A stretch of 64,000 nt of DNA from Rhodococcus jostii RHA1 (lineage in GTDB: Bacteria > Actinomycetota > Actinomycetes > Mycobacteriales > Mycobacteriaceae). The DNA lies in the NCBI RefSeq assembly GCF_000014565.1, contig NC_008269.1:806001-870000 (forward strand). Direction: 5' to 3'. The position numbers were made by a program, and so were the translations under genes. Each line of letters begins with the position of its first letter. Within the stretch, counting starts at the first letter, position 1. Shown here in pieces: positions 1 to 7,891 of this stretch. Below the pieces are notes generated by a model that made no database searches, was not told where the DNA came from, and was given only the letters and a program-made list of their open reading frames with translations.

Positions 1-111
1 GATCAGGTGCTTGTAGTAGGCGGAACGGGAGGTCCCGAGCGCCCGGCACAGCCGCTGCACGCCGAACTCGGCGCGATGGTCGGAGATGAAGTCCCAGCGG
101 CGGGTCTTCAC
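1..111 (-). CDS. IS3-family transposase OrfB, N-terminal fragment (cut by window edge)
   Basis: Thirty-seven codons are visible. The product starts MKTRRWDFISDH and continues with a segment ending SRSAYYKHL, the helical N-terminal part that precedes the DDE integrase core in IS3 OrfB proteins. The GTG start overlaps the OrfA stop in a GTGA arrangement, as expected for an IS3 element in which OrfB is made by coupling or by a frameshift fusion with OrfA. The catalytic core is outside the window. Family assignment is firm; integrity cannot be judged. Confidence 0.75.
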   Translation of the reverse strand, partial: MKTRRWDFISDHRAEFGVQRLCRALGTSRSAYYKHLI

Positions 112-434
112 TTCACCTCCTTTGCGAAATACGCGGCTGCCCGGCGCAGAATCTCGCGTTCGAGCTGCCATTCCTTTTCCGCACCGCGCAGCCGCGCGTT
201 CTCCGCGCGCAGCCGCGCGAGCTCGTCCGCCTCGGTCCCGTCGGCGCCGGTACTGCGGTCCTGCGAGCGCGCGTTACGGGCGGCGGTGTCCTTGCGGACC
301 CACGTCCGTAGCGTCTCGCCACTGACGCCCACATCCGCGGCCACATCCGCGTACGTGCGTTTACCGTCGGCCGCGCGGTACAACGCGACCGCGTCTTTCC
401 GGAATTCCTCCGTGTACAGAGACTGGCGTCCCAC
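108..434 (-). CDS. IS3-family transposase OrfA
   Basis: This small helix-turn-helix protein of about 108 residues recognises the ends of the IS3 element. It shows the usual OrfA order: YTEEFRKDAV near the N-terminus, a helix-turn-helix around VAADVGVSGETLRTWV, then a leucine-zipper-like segment (LARLRAENARLR) and the terminal LRRAAAYFAKE motif. I chose the GTG at 434 because AGGAGG lies a suitable distance upstream. The frame stays open to a GTG at 482, but that would start inside the terminal repeat. The stop overlaps the OrfB start by four bases. Confidence 0.8.
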   Translation of the reverse strand: MGRQSLYTEEFRKDAVALYRAADGKRTYADVAADVGVSGETLRTWVRKDTAARNARSQDRSTGADGTEADELARLRAENARLRGAEKEWQLEREILRRAAAYFAKEVK

Positions 435-500
435 CTCGACATCCCTCCTGGCTCTCCTAGAACCATTGTCAGGGGTGTCCACTCCAAGGGGGCAGCCTCA

Positions 501-1433
501 CGAGTGTCGGAGAAGGCACCACTGGCGGTCACCGAGATGATCCGTTGCCTGACCGATGCAGGCCTGCCCGCCGGCGTGGTCAACCTGGTCCATGGGCCGG
601 CCGCAGAGATTACCGACGCCTTCCTCGACCACCCGGCCGTACGGGTCGTGTCGTTCACGGGATCCACCACTGTGGGTCGTTCGATCATGGCGAAAGCCAG
701 TTCGCGGGTGCTGCGGCCATTGCTCGAGCTCGGTGGAGACGCCCCATTCATCGTGTTCGACGACGCCGACCTCGACGCCGCTGTGGAGGGAGCGATGCTG
801 GCCAAGTTCCGGAACACCGGTCAGTCCTGTATTGGAGCGAACCGGTTCTTCATTCATAACTCGATCTTCGATGAATTCACCTCCCGCTTCTCTGCGGCGG
901 TGGATGCCATGACGATCGGCGACGGGTTGGCCGACGAGGTGCCCGACCTTGCTGCCTGCATCGACGCAGAGCGCGCGCAAGCGATAAACGCGATGATCCA
1001 GGAAGCTGTGGCCGCGGGAGCGAAAAAGATTACCCGCGATGTCGAGCTCCCCGGACCGGCGTTCGTGGCACCCACCCTGCTTGTCAATGTGCCTGAGCAC
1101 GTGGCGCTGGCCCGGGAGGAGGTCTTCGGGCCCGCTGCCGCGATCTTCCCGTTCGAGAGCGATCAGGAAGTACTCGCGCGAGCTAACTCCACCGAAATGG
1201 GGCTGGCCGGATATATCTACACTCGTGACCAGTCGCGGATCTGGCGGATGGCCGAGAACCTCGACGTGGGCATTGTCGGCGTCAACGAGGCCCTGCCTAC
1301 CGTGTGTTTCGCCCCGATGGGTGGCACCAAACAGTCCGGACTCGGCAGGGAAGGGGCAGAGGAGGGCCTGCGAGACTTCGAAGAAGTCCGCTACATGGCG
1401 CTCGGGTTGTCCTCGGCGCAGAGCCGAAGCTAA
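501..1433 (+). pseudogene. Aldehyde dehydrogenase (GabD / sulfolactaldehyde dehydrogenase type), 5' end removed by the IS3 element
   Basis: About 310 codons remain of an NAD(P)-dependent aldehyde dehydrogenase that is normally about 480 residues. Both catalytic residues are present: the glutamate in ELGGDAPF (about residue 75 of the open frame) and the cysteine in GQSCIGANRF (about residue 109). The missing N-terminal third carries much of the nucleotide-binding site and oligomerisation strand, so the product cannot be a normal enzyme. The break coincides with the IS end at base 500. The family is that of succinate-semialdehyde dehydrogenase, which also supplies sulfolactaldehyde dehydrogenase in the sulfoquinovose Entner-Doudoroff route. 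Given the sulfolactate genes nearby, that role is a reasonable inference for the ancestral gene, not a demonstration. Confidence 0.8.
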
Positions 1434-1826
1434 CGCGTCTGCCAGCGTTGCTGCACTTCTTGCAGCGGCGAACGAAGTATCCGCGTCTTCAGTAGGGAAC
1501 CCTGGCGCGCAGCCGAGGTCCTCAACCAGGATCCTGGGTGGAGAGGACTCCGCGAGCGACCCAGAGGAAAGGTTATGCCCCTGACGTCGAGTTCGCGGAC
1601 AAGCAAAAGGTTTCGGCAACTTCGCGGACTTAATGGCCCAAATCGGCACGATCAAGAGGGTCACCAGCCGAGGAACTGGTCGCGACCCGTACCCGCCTTT
1701 TGACTGCTAACCCACAGCTCGTGCGGGCCCGCGGCCCATCGCCGCGGTCCCGCAACGAGTTCGGTAAGGCTGGGGGTTGATTGCGAGACACCCTAACGTC
1801 AGGGTGCCCGACGGGCAGTATCCGAA
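1434..1826. other. Intergenic stretch, no gene supported
   Basis: About 390 bases between the truncated aldehyde dehydrogenase and the exporter promoter. Open frames on the minus strand have no recognisable protein content. I see no RNA gene or clear terminator. Confidence 0.4.
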
Positions 1827-1879
1827 TTGACAGTGACCGAAGGCCACGTCTAACCTCACCAGAGGTCAGACCACTGACC
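1827..1879 (+). promoter_or_regulatory. Putative promoter with operator upstream of the TauE/SafE exporter
   Basis: TTGACA at 1827-1832 is followed 18 bases later by TAACCT (1851-1856), a plausible -35/-10 pair. Just downstream, 1861-1875 reads AGAGGTCAGACCACT, which matches 12 of 15 positions of the palindrome in front of suyA (11348-11362) and shares the GGTC-NN-ACC core. A second reading is the inverted repeat GGTCAG-ACCA-CTGACC at 1864-1879. Either way it looks like a GntR/FadR-type operator overlapping the transcription start. Regulation of the exporter by the suy regulator is inferred from this match. Confidence 0.55.
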
Positions 1880-1937
1880 AGGAGGGCTGCGGTGTCTCGT
1901 TCCGGCCCGAGCATTCTCTGGAGGGTGGAGATCTGAA

Positions 1938-2093
1938 ATGGACATAATGACCGCGGAACTGGCGCTGTGGATGGCGCACCGTGGGCTGGCGAATGCCGCA
2001 GCGGCGCGCGAGCCGGACGTCAGAGCCTCGCGCGCCGACGCGGCGCCGTCGGAACGTTCCGCGGCCTGGGTGACAAGGGATGATCGTGGCTGA
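1938..2093 (+). CDS. Small ORF (51 residues) overlapping the exporter start
   Basis: A short open frame begins with ATG after a purine-rich GGAGGGTGGAG sequence and ends 14 bases inside the exporter gene. The product (MDIMTAELALWMAHRG at its start) is rich in alanine and arginine, has no membrane segment and resembles nothing I recognise. The exporter itself has only a short AAGGG before its ATG, so translation through this frame could couple to exporter expression. It may equally be an untranslated leader that is open by chance in GC-rich DNA. Confidence 0.35.
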   Translation: MDIMTAELALWMAHRGLANAAAAREPDVRASRADAAPSERSAAWVTRDDRG

Positions 2094-2844
2094 TCCCACT
2101 CTGCTGGTTCTCGGCGCTCTGGTAGTCCTCTCGGCCCAGTTTGTGGGAGGGGTCGTCGGCTTCGCCTACGGGCTCGTAGCCCTGCCCCTGCTGCTCCTGA
2201 TCGGAGTGCCTCTCGTCGACGTCATCGTCGTCAACCTGGTGATCGACCTGGCGGGCCGACTGAGCATCGTCGCTCGCAGGTATGCGGACGTGAGCTGGGG
2301 GAGGGCTCGGCTGCTCCTGTTGGGCTGCGTGCCCGGCGTGCTTCTCGGTGTGCTCACACGGGGTCGCCTCGACACCGAGGTGATTAAGCTGTCTGCTGGA
2401 GTGGTGACCTTGGTGGCGGTGTACTTCATCGCCAGAGGCGGTATCAAGCGGGAACCGCGGAAGTCGCCCCCTGCCGTGGTTGTGGTGGCGGGATGGCTGG
2501 GAGGATTTCTCGGCGTGACCACCAGCCTCAACGGCGTGCCTCCAGCCCTGCTCCTGACCGGTGACCGGGCGACTGCGCGCAGCATGGTGGCGGACCTGGC
2601 GGTCTACTTCGTCATCGGCAACATCTTGACCCTGCTGATCCTCTCCCAGTCCGGCCAGGCACCCTCGAGCTGGGTGTGGTCTGCCCTAGTCATCTGGGTT
2701 CCTATCGGACTGGCGGGCAACCTTCTCGGCATCGCACTTGGCCCGAGGATGCCCTACGCCTTTTTTCGGCGGCTCACCTTCACGGTGATCGTGGCCAGTG
2801 GTGTTGTCTTGTCGGCACAGGCGGTCCGTGCGATGGTCGGCTGA
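2080..2844 (+). CDS. TauE/SafE-family membrane exporter (probable sulfite/organosulfonate exporter)
   Basis: This 254-residue membrane protein has the TauE/SafE pattern of two repeated halves: hydrophobic segments near residues 7-50, 75-115, 125-150, 165-190 and 200-250, with the glycine-rich GGVVGFAYGLVALPLLLLIG motif near the N-terminus. Family members export sulfite, sulfoacetate or related anions at the plasma membrane. Sulfite is the toxic product of sulfolactate cleavage by SuyAB, encoded about 8 kb away, and the operator-like sequence before this gene matches the one before suyA. Sulfite export is therefore the best guess. Substrate cannot be read from the sequence; an unrelated anion remains possible. 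Confidence 0.8.
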   Translation: MIVADPTLLVLGALVVLSAQFVGGVVGFAYGLVALPLLLLIGVPLVDVIVVNLVIDLAGRLSIVARRYADVSWGRARLLLLGCVPGVLLGVLTRGRLDTEVIKLSAGVVTLVAVYFIARGGIKREPRKSPPAVVVVAGWLGGFLGVTTSLNGVPPALLLTGDRATARSMVADLAVYFVIGNILTLLILSQSGQAPSSWVWSALVIWVPIGLAGNLLGIALGPRMPYAFFRRLTFTVIVASGVVLSAQAVRAMVG

Positions 2845-2879
2845 TCACCCCGGCTATCTGCTTCCCCAGGGGTGACGGT

Positions 2880-3200
2880 CTTTTCCTGTGACGACCTCGA
2901 TCGGTGCGCGGTCCGCCCTGCACTCTTGACGTGGTTGCCCGCTGCTCTCCCCACCCCTGCGGAGTCGCCCGCGAACAGGGCGTCCAGGATCAGCTGGCGC
3001 TCCTGCCGCGACTGTTCCGCACGCCCTTCGATCGCCAGCGTGGTCTGGATGCCGATCCGCAGCAGCTCGTTCGGCCCCAGGGGCGTACTCCAGCAGCCTA
3101 TTTCCGGTGGCCTGCAAGATACGCAGGTAGAATGTGTCGCATCGAGCTGCTGCAGTCTGTCGTCGTCGAGCGGTTCGCCGGCACGTACCGTTTCGCTGTC
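2880..3200 (-). pseudogene. Decayed FadR/GntR-type regulator, remnant of the FCD ligand-binding domain
   Basis: Two minus-strand frames together spell the end of an FCD domain: a segment reading YLRILQATGNRLLEY in one frame, then, after a shift, IGIQTTLAIEGRAEQSRQ followed by LILDALFAGDS and GNHV in another. The same order and many of the same residues occur in the intact regulator at 11470-12213 (VEAAGNRFL, METTLQVPGRLERSR, ILDALLAGDQ, THV). No DNA-binding domain can be found upstream. It looks like a frameshifted, 5'-deleted paralogue of the suy regulator lying beside the exporter. Confidence 0.55.
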
Positions 3201-3472
3201 GCAGGTACGGCCGAGGATCTTCTCCGTCATCGTGTACCCCACGGCGACCAACGGTACGATTCGGCAGGAAGGTACTGGCGTTGCATGGCGGCCACTTCGG
3301 GAATCCGATCAAATTAACGAACTCGTGATGCGAGAGCGCATCGGCAACCGACGGATGCTGGTGCCTCTCCGCCAACGAGTCGTCGCAGTGTCTCCTGGGC
3401 GGCGCCGGTAGGCGGCACCGCGCCCTATGTTGCAGCCAAGCTCGTCGAGTCGAGCGGGAACCAGCATGTCCC

Positions 3473-3853
3473 CTACATATTGGGTGATGCGAGTCCGCGG
3501 AATCGGCGTGCCCACTGTGCTGACGATCCTCGAGGCAGGTGAGTCCTCGATCCCGGTCCAGACGAAGCGACTTGATCGGATTCAGTGGTGAGAAGACGCC
3601 TCTCGGACGCGGAGGTGCCGCCCCAGACTCCGAATGCTTCATCGGCCGTGATGGCGTGATCGTGGCATTCACGCCTGACCGGGCATGCCGCGCAGATCTG
3701 TTTGGCGACACGTTCGCGCCGGATCCGAGCACCCTTGCCTTCGCCTTCTCGGGGAAAGAACAGATCCCCGTTCATGTTTCGGCACCGAGCGTGAAGCTGC
3801 CACTCCCACAAGCGACTGAGGGGCGCCGGAAGCTGAGGGGTGAGCCGTGTCAT
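3473..3853 (-). CDS. WhiB-family iron-sulfur transcriptional regulator
   Basis: This 126-residue protein has all the signatures of the actinobacterial Wbl family. Four cysteines (C24, C54, C57, C63 in the pattern C-x29-C-x2-C-x5-C) would hold a [4Fe-4S] cluster, and a GVWGG turn follows near residue 75-79. Basic residues after it contact DNA or sigma factor. Wbl proteins bind the principal sigma factor and sense NO, oxygen or redox state. The opening WEWQLHARCRNM and the RIRRERVAKQIC stretch are almost the same in the second WhiB gene of this window (46149-46508). The C-terminal 40 residues look unconserved. Confidence 0.9.
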   Translation of the reverse strand: MTRLTPQLPAPLSRLWEWQLHARCRNMNGDLFFPREGEGKGARIRRERVAKQICAACPVRRECHDHAITADEAFGVWGGTSASERRLLTTESDQVASSGPGSRTHLPRGSSAQWARRFRGLASPNM

Positions 3854-4139
3854 CTTTCGGGTGTCCTTCCGGTCGGGTATCAGGCATGACAGCAGAGCGC
3901 ACCGTCTACATCAGTCCCTGAAGTAACGCACCCAGTCGGGGTGCGGCAGCGGAGTCCTCGCACGATCTGCGGCGGCAGGGTGTCGGCAGCACCACCTGCC
4001 AATCGTGTCTGCAGGCGCCGGGACGTATTCGGCGAAGCCCGAATTCGAGGAGGATGTCCTCTGCTGATCCACCCACCCTAGTGCCGCCACTTCAGCGCGA
4101 ACGCCAGAAAGTCGTCGGTAGCATCCACAATGCAACCCG

Positions 4140-5534
4140 TCAGCTCGCTTGCGCGACCTCGGTGTCGGTGTCCTCGATGCGGCGTTCGAGATAATGCAGA
4201 TAGGCAATGGCATTGCGGGCGGTGATCTGCTGGTGGGTGCTGGTCAGTTGGCCGCGCCAGCTGCCAAGAAGTGTCCAGGTCCACGACAGCAGGGTCGCGA
4301 GGCGGCTGCGGAACCCGACGACATAAACCACGTGCACGGCCAGCCAGAGGACCCAAGCGAGGAATCCGGTGAGTTCTAGCCTGCCGATCTTGGTGACGGC
4401 TTTGAAGCGGGCGATAATGGCCATCGAGCCTTTATCGCGATAGCGGAAGGGGGTTCGATCGGGTACCGGGCGGTCTTCGGCCAGGGCTTTGACCTGGTAG
4501 GTGATCTGCTTGGCGGCATAGCAGCCACCCTGGATCGCGACCTGGGCGACACCGGGGAGGCGGTCGCGAGACATCATGTCGCCGACGACGAAGACATTCG
4601 GGTGCCCGGGCACAGTGAGGTCTTCTTCAACGGCGATACGGCCGGCGCGGTCGAGTTCGGCGCCGGCCTGCTCGGCGAGCTGCGCACCCAAAGGGCTCGC
4701 TGCCACGCCAGCAGACCACACCTTGCAGACCGCATCGATGCGGTGATTCTCGCCCGCTGTATCGCGGACGGTGAGTCCGTCGGCGTCGACGTCGGTGACC
4801 GTGCTGCCGAGCCGGATCTCCACGCCGAGTTTCTCGAGAACCGCGGCTGCTTTCGTCCCGAGATTGGTCCCAAACGGTGGCAGTACGGTCGCGGCGGCGT
4901 CAACCAGGATGATCCGGGCGTCGCGGGTGTCGAAGTTGCGATAGGCGCCGACGAGAGTGCGGTGGGCGAGTTCGGTGAGCTGTCCGGCCATTTCGACGCC
5001 GGTTGGGCCCGCCCCGACGACGACGAAAGTCAGGAGCTTCGCTCGCTCGTCGGGGTCCGTGGCGAGTTCGGCGTGGTCGAACGCAGCGAGGATCCGGCCG
5101 CGCAGTTCGAGGGCGTCGTCGATGGTCTTCATACCGGGAGCGTGCTCGGCGAAGTGGTCGTTGCCGAAGTAGGACTGCTGGGCGCCGGCGGAGACGATCA
5201 GGCTGTCGTACTCGGTGACCGTCGGGCGCCCGTCCTGGACGGAAGTCACCGTGCGAGCGCTCAGGTCGAGGGTAGTGACCTCGCCTAACACGACGGTGGC
5301 GTTGGGTTGGTCCTTGAGGACCATCCGGGTCGACGGGGCGATCTCACCTTCAGAGAGAATGCCGGTTGCGACCTGGTACAACAACGGCTGGAACAGATGA
5401 TGGGTAGTGCGGTCGATGACCGTCACGTCCACCTTCGCACGCCGCAACGCCTTGGTTGCGAACAACCCGCCGAACCCGGACCCGATCACCGCCACCCGAT
5501 GACGCGAAGTAACGGTGGCAGTGGTGGAGGTCAT
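4140..5534 (-). CDS. ndh: Type II NADH dehydrogenase (NDH-2, NAD(P)/FAD-dependent oxidoreductase)
   Basis: A single-subunit flavoprotein that passes electrons from NADH to menaquinone at the inner face of the membrane without pumping protons. The 464-residue product begins with the FAD-binding motif VIGSGFGGLFATKAL. It has the second dinucleotide motif VVVGAGPTGVEMAGQL near residue 165-180, the FAD-binding VFVVGDMM around residue 310, and a C-terminal hydrophobic stretch (LAWVLWLAVHVVYVVGF) that anchors the protein to the membrane. I chose the ATG at 5534 because GGAAAGG lies just upstream and the FAD motif follows closely. The frame extends 71 codons further with unlikely residues. It stands alone between WhiB and the sulfolactate operon. 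Confidence 0.92.
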   Translation of the reverse strand: MTSTTATVTSRHRVAVIGSGFGGLFATKALRRAKVDVTVIDRTTHHLFQPLLYQVATGILSEGEIAPSTRMVLKDQPNATVVLGEVTTLDLSARTVTSVQDGRPTVTEYDSLIVSAGAQQSYFGNDHFAEHAPGMKTIDDALELRGRILAAFDHAELATDPDERAKLLTFVVVGAGPTGVEMAGQLTELAHRTLVGAYRNFDTRDARIILVDAAATVLPPFGTNLGTKAAAVLEKLGVEIRLGSTVTDVDADGLTVRDTAGENHRIDAVCKVWSAGVAASPLGAQLAEQAGAELDRAGRIAVEEDLTVPGHPNVFVVGDMMSRDRLPGVAQVAIQGGCYAAKQITYQVKALAEDRPVPDRTPFRYRDKGSMAIIARFKAVTKIGRLELTGFLAWVLWLAVHVVYVVGFRSRLATLLSWTWTLLGSWRGQLTSTHQQITARNAIAYLHYLERRIEDTDTEVAQAS

Positions 5535-5867
5535 GACTAAGTGCCTTTCCGGCCGCGACTCGGGGCGCGGCCTTACTGGTAACGAAGTCTGCGACGCGGG
5601 CGCAGCAACGTGATGTACTTCCCCCAGCGTTGTACCGGCGAGAGGTGTTTTGTCGGAGAGCATTACCGCAGAGTTCCTCGCCTCACGGAGCTGATTGCGT
5701 TCCGCTCCTCGTACGGGAACAACGCGACCGTTCCAGCTCTGAGGCACGGACGTCGCGGATCGTAATCGTCACGGTTGGCGACAGGACCTGGAGTCCAATG
5801 GTGGTTGGACCCCCTAGCGACAACCATTGCCCGGCCAACTCTGTCGACACTGCGACCGGGCTGCGTT
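5535..5867. other. Intergenic region between the ndh start and the end of the sulfolactate operon
   Basis: About 330 bases. It must hold the ndh promoter (minus strand). I see no convincing gene, no strong hairpin terminator and no clear operator. Confidence 0.4.
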
Positions 5868-6917
5868 TCAGCTCATGACCGGCTGGTCGGTGCTGGGGGC
5901 AATTACGACCCCCAAACGCCCCGCCCATCCGATCAACTGGTCGACCGTGGTCGTGCCGAGGGCGAGCGGAGTGTTGGCGGGAAGGTCGCCGATAGCAGAC
6001 CGGCGGGCGCCTGGGAGTCGACCTCCGTGCTCACCCACAAGATTCGCCAGCCTGTCGATTCGCTCCTGGGCCCCGTTGCCGCTGCTGCCGAGGCGGGCAG
6101 GGTCGACCGTCACGATGAGGTGACCGATCCGCTGCGGATGTTTGGCGTCGGAGTCGTCGAACATGTCGGGGACGTCCACCGAGAGGTGCGGGCCGACCGC
6201 ACCGCCGGCGAGTGCCTCGACCAGGAAGGCAAGGGCGAATCCCTTGGCTCCGCCCAGCGGGGACAGCATGCCGCGCAGTGCGGCCTGTGGGTCGGTCGTC
6301 GGCTCTCCGTGTGCGTCCAGTGCCCACCCATCGGGAAGTTGATCGCCGTTCTGGGCGTGGGCCGCGATCTTTCCCCGTGCGACCGCGCTGGTGGCGAGGT
6401 CGATGATGGCCGGGGTGGGTCTGGAGGGTATGCCCGCGGCGATCGGCGATGTCGACAGCAACGGCTTGTTGCCACCCCACGGCGGCATCACAGCGGGTCC
6501 GTTCGAAAAGGTGAGTGCGATGTAACCTGTGTCGATCGCGGCGCGGGTGTAGATGCCGAGGGCTCCGCAGTGACCGGAATTGCCGACCGATACCGCCGCG
6601 ACACCGTACGTGGCGCAGCGTTCGGCAGCGAGCTCGGCCGCACGCCAGAGCTGCCAGTGCCCCAGACCGCCGCCACCGTCCAGTGCGACCACGGGACCGG
6701 TGTCGCTGACCGTGACGAGGTCGGCCTCCGGGGGGTATCCGCCTGCCTGCATTCGTTCGAGGTAATAGGGCAGGCGCAGCAGACCGTGAGAGCCGATGCC
6801 CCACAGGTCAGCCTGCACGATGCATTCCGCGGTTGTCGCTGCCCGGGTGCGGTCGAGCCCGGCCGCGGCCAGGAGGTCTGTGGCCAGGGCGACGGCTGCT
6901 TCTGCGGTGTCGATCAT
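5868..6917 (-). CDS. comC: Malate/L-lactate dehydrogenase-family oxidoreductase, probable (R)-sulfolactate dehydrogenase
   Basis: The 349-residue product belongs to the Ldh_2 (malate/ureidoglycolate/sulfolactate dehydrogenase) family, not the classic Rossmann LDH family. Family marks are GIGSHGLLRLPYYLERM near residue 35-50, SVGNSGHCGALGIYTR near 120-135, a GGNKPLLSTSPIAAG stretch near 160, and FALAFLVEALAGG near residue 230. In Chromohalobacter-type sulfolactate degradation, the family member ComC reduces sulfopyruvate to (R)-sulfolactate using NAD(P)H. Here it is last in an operon with a D-2-hydroxyacid dehydrogenase and SuyAB, which is the expected partner set. Its ATG overlaps the previous stop (ATGA), with GAGAGG upstream. 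Alternative substrates are malate or diketogulonate; the gene symbol rests on context. Confidence 0.7.
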   Translation of the reverse strand: MIDTAEAAVALATDLLAAAGLDRTRAATTAECIVQADLWGIGSHGLLRLPYYLERMQAGGYPPEADLVTVSDTGPVVALDGGGGLGHWQLWRAAELAAERCATYGVAAVSVGNSGHCGALGIYTRAAIDTGYIALTFSNGPAVMPPWGGNKPLLSTSPIAAGIPSRPTPAIIDLATSAVARGKIAAHAQNGDQLPDGWALDAHGEPTTDPQAALRGMLSPLGGAKGFALAFLVEALAGGAVGPHLSVDVPDMFDDSDAKHPQRIGHLIVTVDPARLGSSGNGAQERIDRLANLVGEHGGRLPGARRSAIGDLPANTPLALGTTTVDQLIGWAGRLGVVIAPSTDQPVMS

Positions 6918-7891
6918 GAGCGGGCCTCTCGGAGTGTTCCGACCGCCGCGGTGGCGCTGCGGTTGTCGAGCACTGCCGCGATGTTGTCAGCAAGCACCTC
7001 GATGATTCGGTCCTGGCTATGGGTCGTGATTCCTGCGATGTGCGGGGTGAGAATCACGTTGCCGAGTTTCTCTAAACGCCCGGGGAGTGGGGGTTCTACT
7101 TCCCGGACATCGAGTGCTGCGGCCGCGAGGCGACCGGTTTCGAGAGCATCGGCCAGCGCGTTCTCATCGACTACTTCACCGCGTCCGACGTTGACCAGCA
7201 CAGCTGTGGGTTTCATGACAGTGAGGAGTTCACCGTTGATGAGGTGAGCGGTCCCGCGGGTCGCCGGAAGGTGGCACGACATCACATCCGCCCTCGCTGC
7301 GACCAGCGCAGGATGCTCCACCAGTTCGATCCCTTCCTGCGCCAATTTCTCGGCATCGGCAAACGGGTCATAGGCAACGATCGACATGCCGAGGCTGCGG
7401 GCGAGGCGGGCGCAGGCCCGTCCGGTTGCTCCAGCCCCCAGCAGTCCCCACACACCGCCGTGAAGTTCTCGCCCAGGGGTACGCTCCCAGCCACCTCGAC
7501 GGCAGTCGGCATCGAGTTCGACGGTGCGACGCACCGCGGCGAGAGCCATCCCGATCGTGTGTTCAGCAACGCTGATCGCGTTGGCGCCCAGGGGGGCCAC
7601 CACCACGACCCCGGCTTCGTTGGCGCACTTGACGTCGATATTGTCCAGGCCGACCCCGGCGCGGGCGATGACCCGCAGGGACGGACACGCTTCGATCAGC
7701 TGGCGATCGACTTGGGTCCGATTGCGGACCACAAGTGCCCGGGATCTCGAGCCCAGCTCGAGCAGCTTCTCCCGGTCTTGCCACGCGTGGGGTGCGCGCA
7801 GAATCGAGCGTGATGTGCCCAGATCGTTGAACGCTCGCCCCCACACGTCCTCGGTGATAACCGCGTCGATCATTCCGTCAATGTCAGACAT
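6914..7891 (-). CDS. slcC: D-2-hydroxyacid dehydrogenase, probable (S)-sulfolactate dehydrogenase
   Basis: This 325-residue NAD-dependent protein resembles the catalytic and nucleotide-binding domains of phosphoglycerate dehydrogenase. The sequence shows ARAGVGLDNIDV near residue 70-80, the nucleotide motif GLLGAGATGRACARLA near 145-160, VNVGRGEVVDENAL near 225-240, and the catalytic histidine in LTPHIAG near residue 275. (S)-sulfolactate dehydrogenase SlcC is a member of this family and oxidises (S)-sulfolactate to sulfopyruvate. The ATG at 7891 has GGAGAC six bases upstream and overlaps the preceding gene by eight bases, so it is in the same operon as comC and the suy genes. Family assignment is firm; the substrate is inferred from the neighbours. 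Confidence 0.72.
   Translation of the reverse strand: MSDIDGMIDAVITEDVWGRAFNDLGTSRSILRAPHAWQDREKLLELGSRSRALVVRNRTQVDRQLIEACPSLRVIARAGVGLDNIDVKCANEAGVVVVAPLGANAISVAEHTIGMALAAVRRTVELDADCRRGGWERTPGRELHGGVWGLLGAGATGRACARLARSLGMSIVAYDPFADAEKLAQEGIELVEHPALVAARADVMSCHLPATRGTAHLINGELLTVMKPTAVLVNVGRGEVVDENALADALETGRLAAAALDVREVEPPLPGRLEKLGNVILTPHIAGITTHSQDRIIEVLADNIAAVLDNRSATAAVGTLREARS

Larger units (their letters stand above)
1..500 (-). mobile_element. IS3-family insertion sequence, left part only (runs off the window edge)
   Basis: The element holds an OrfA gene and the first codons of an overlapping OrfB, read on the minus strand. Its left end can be placed at base 500. Read on the minus strand it starts TGAGGCTGCCCC, the TG start typical of IS3-family ends, and at base 501 the sequence changes to the body of an aldehyde dehydrogenase. 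The rest of the element lies outside the window, so the target duplication cannot be checked. It appears potentially intact and is the youngest-looking mobile element here. Confidence 0.8.

Noticed and set aside
3466..3591. Plus-strand 41-codon frame (MSPTYWVMRVRGIGVPTVLT...) faintly like an IS110 transposase end
   Set aside because: It lies opposite the WhiB gene tail, and one short match to a G-I-G-x-x-T-x-L pattern is not enough.
5775..7247. 490-codon plus-strand open frame
   Set aside because: It lies opposite the comC- and slcC-like genes, has no recognisable domains and an arginine/glycine-rich composition typical of antisense frames in GC-rich DNA.
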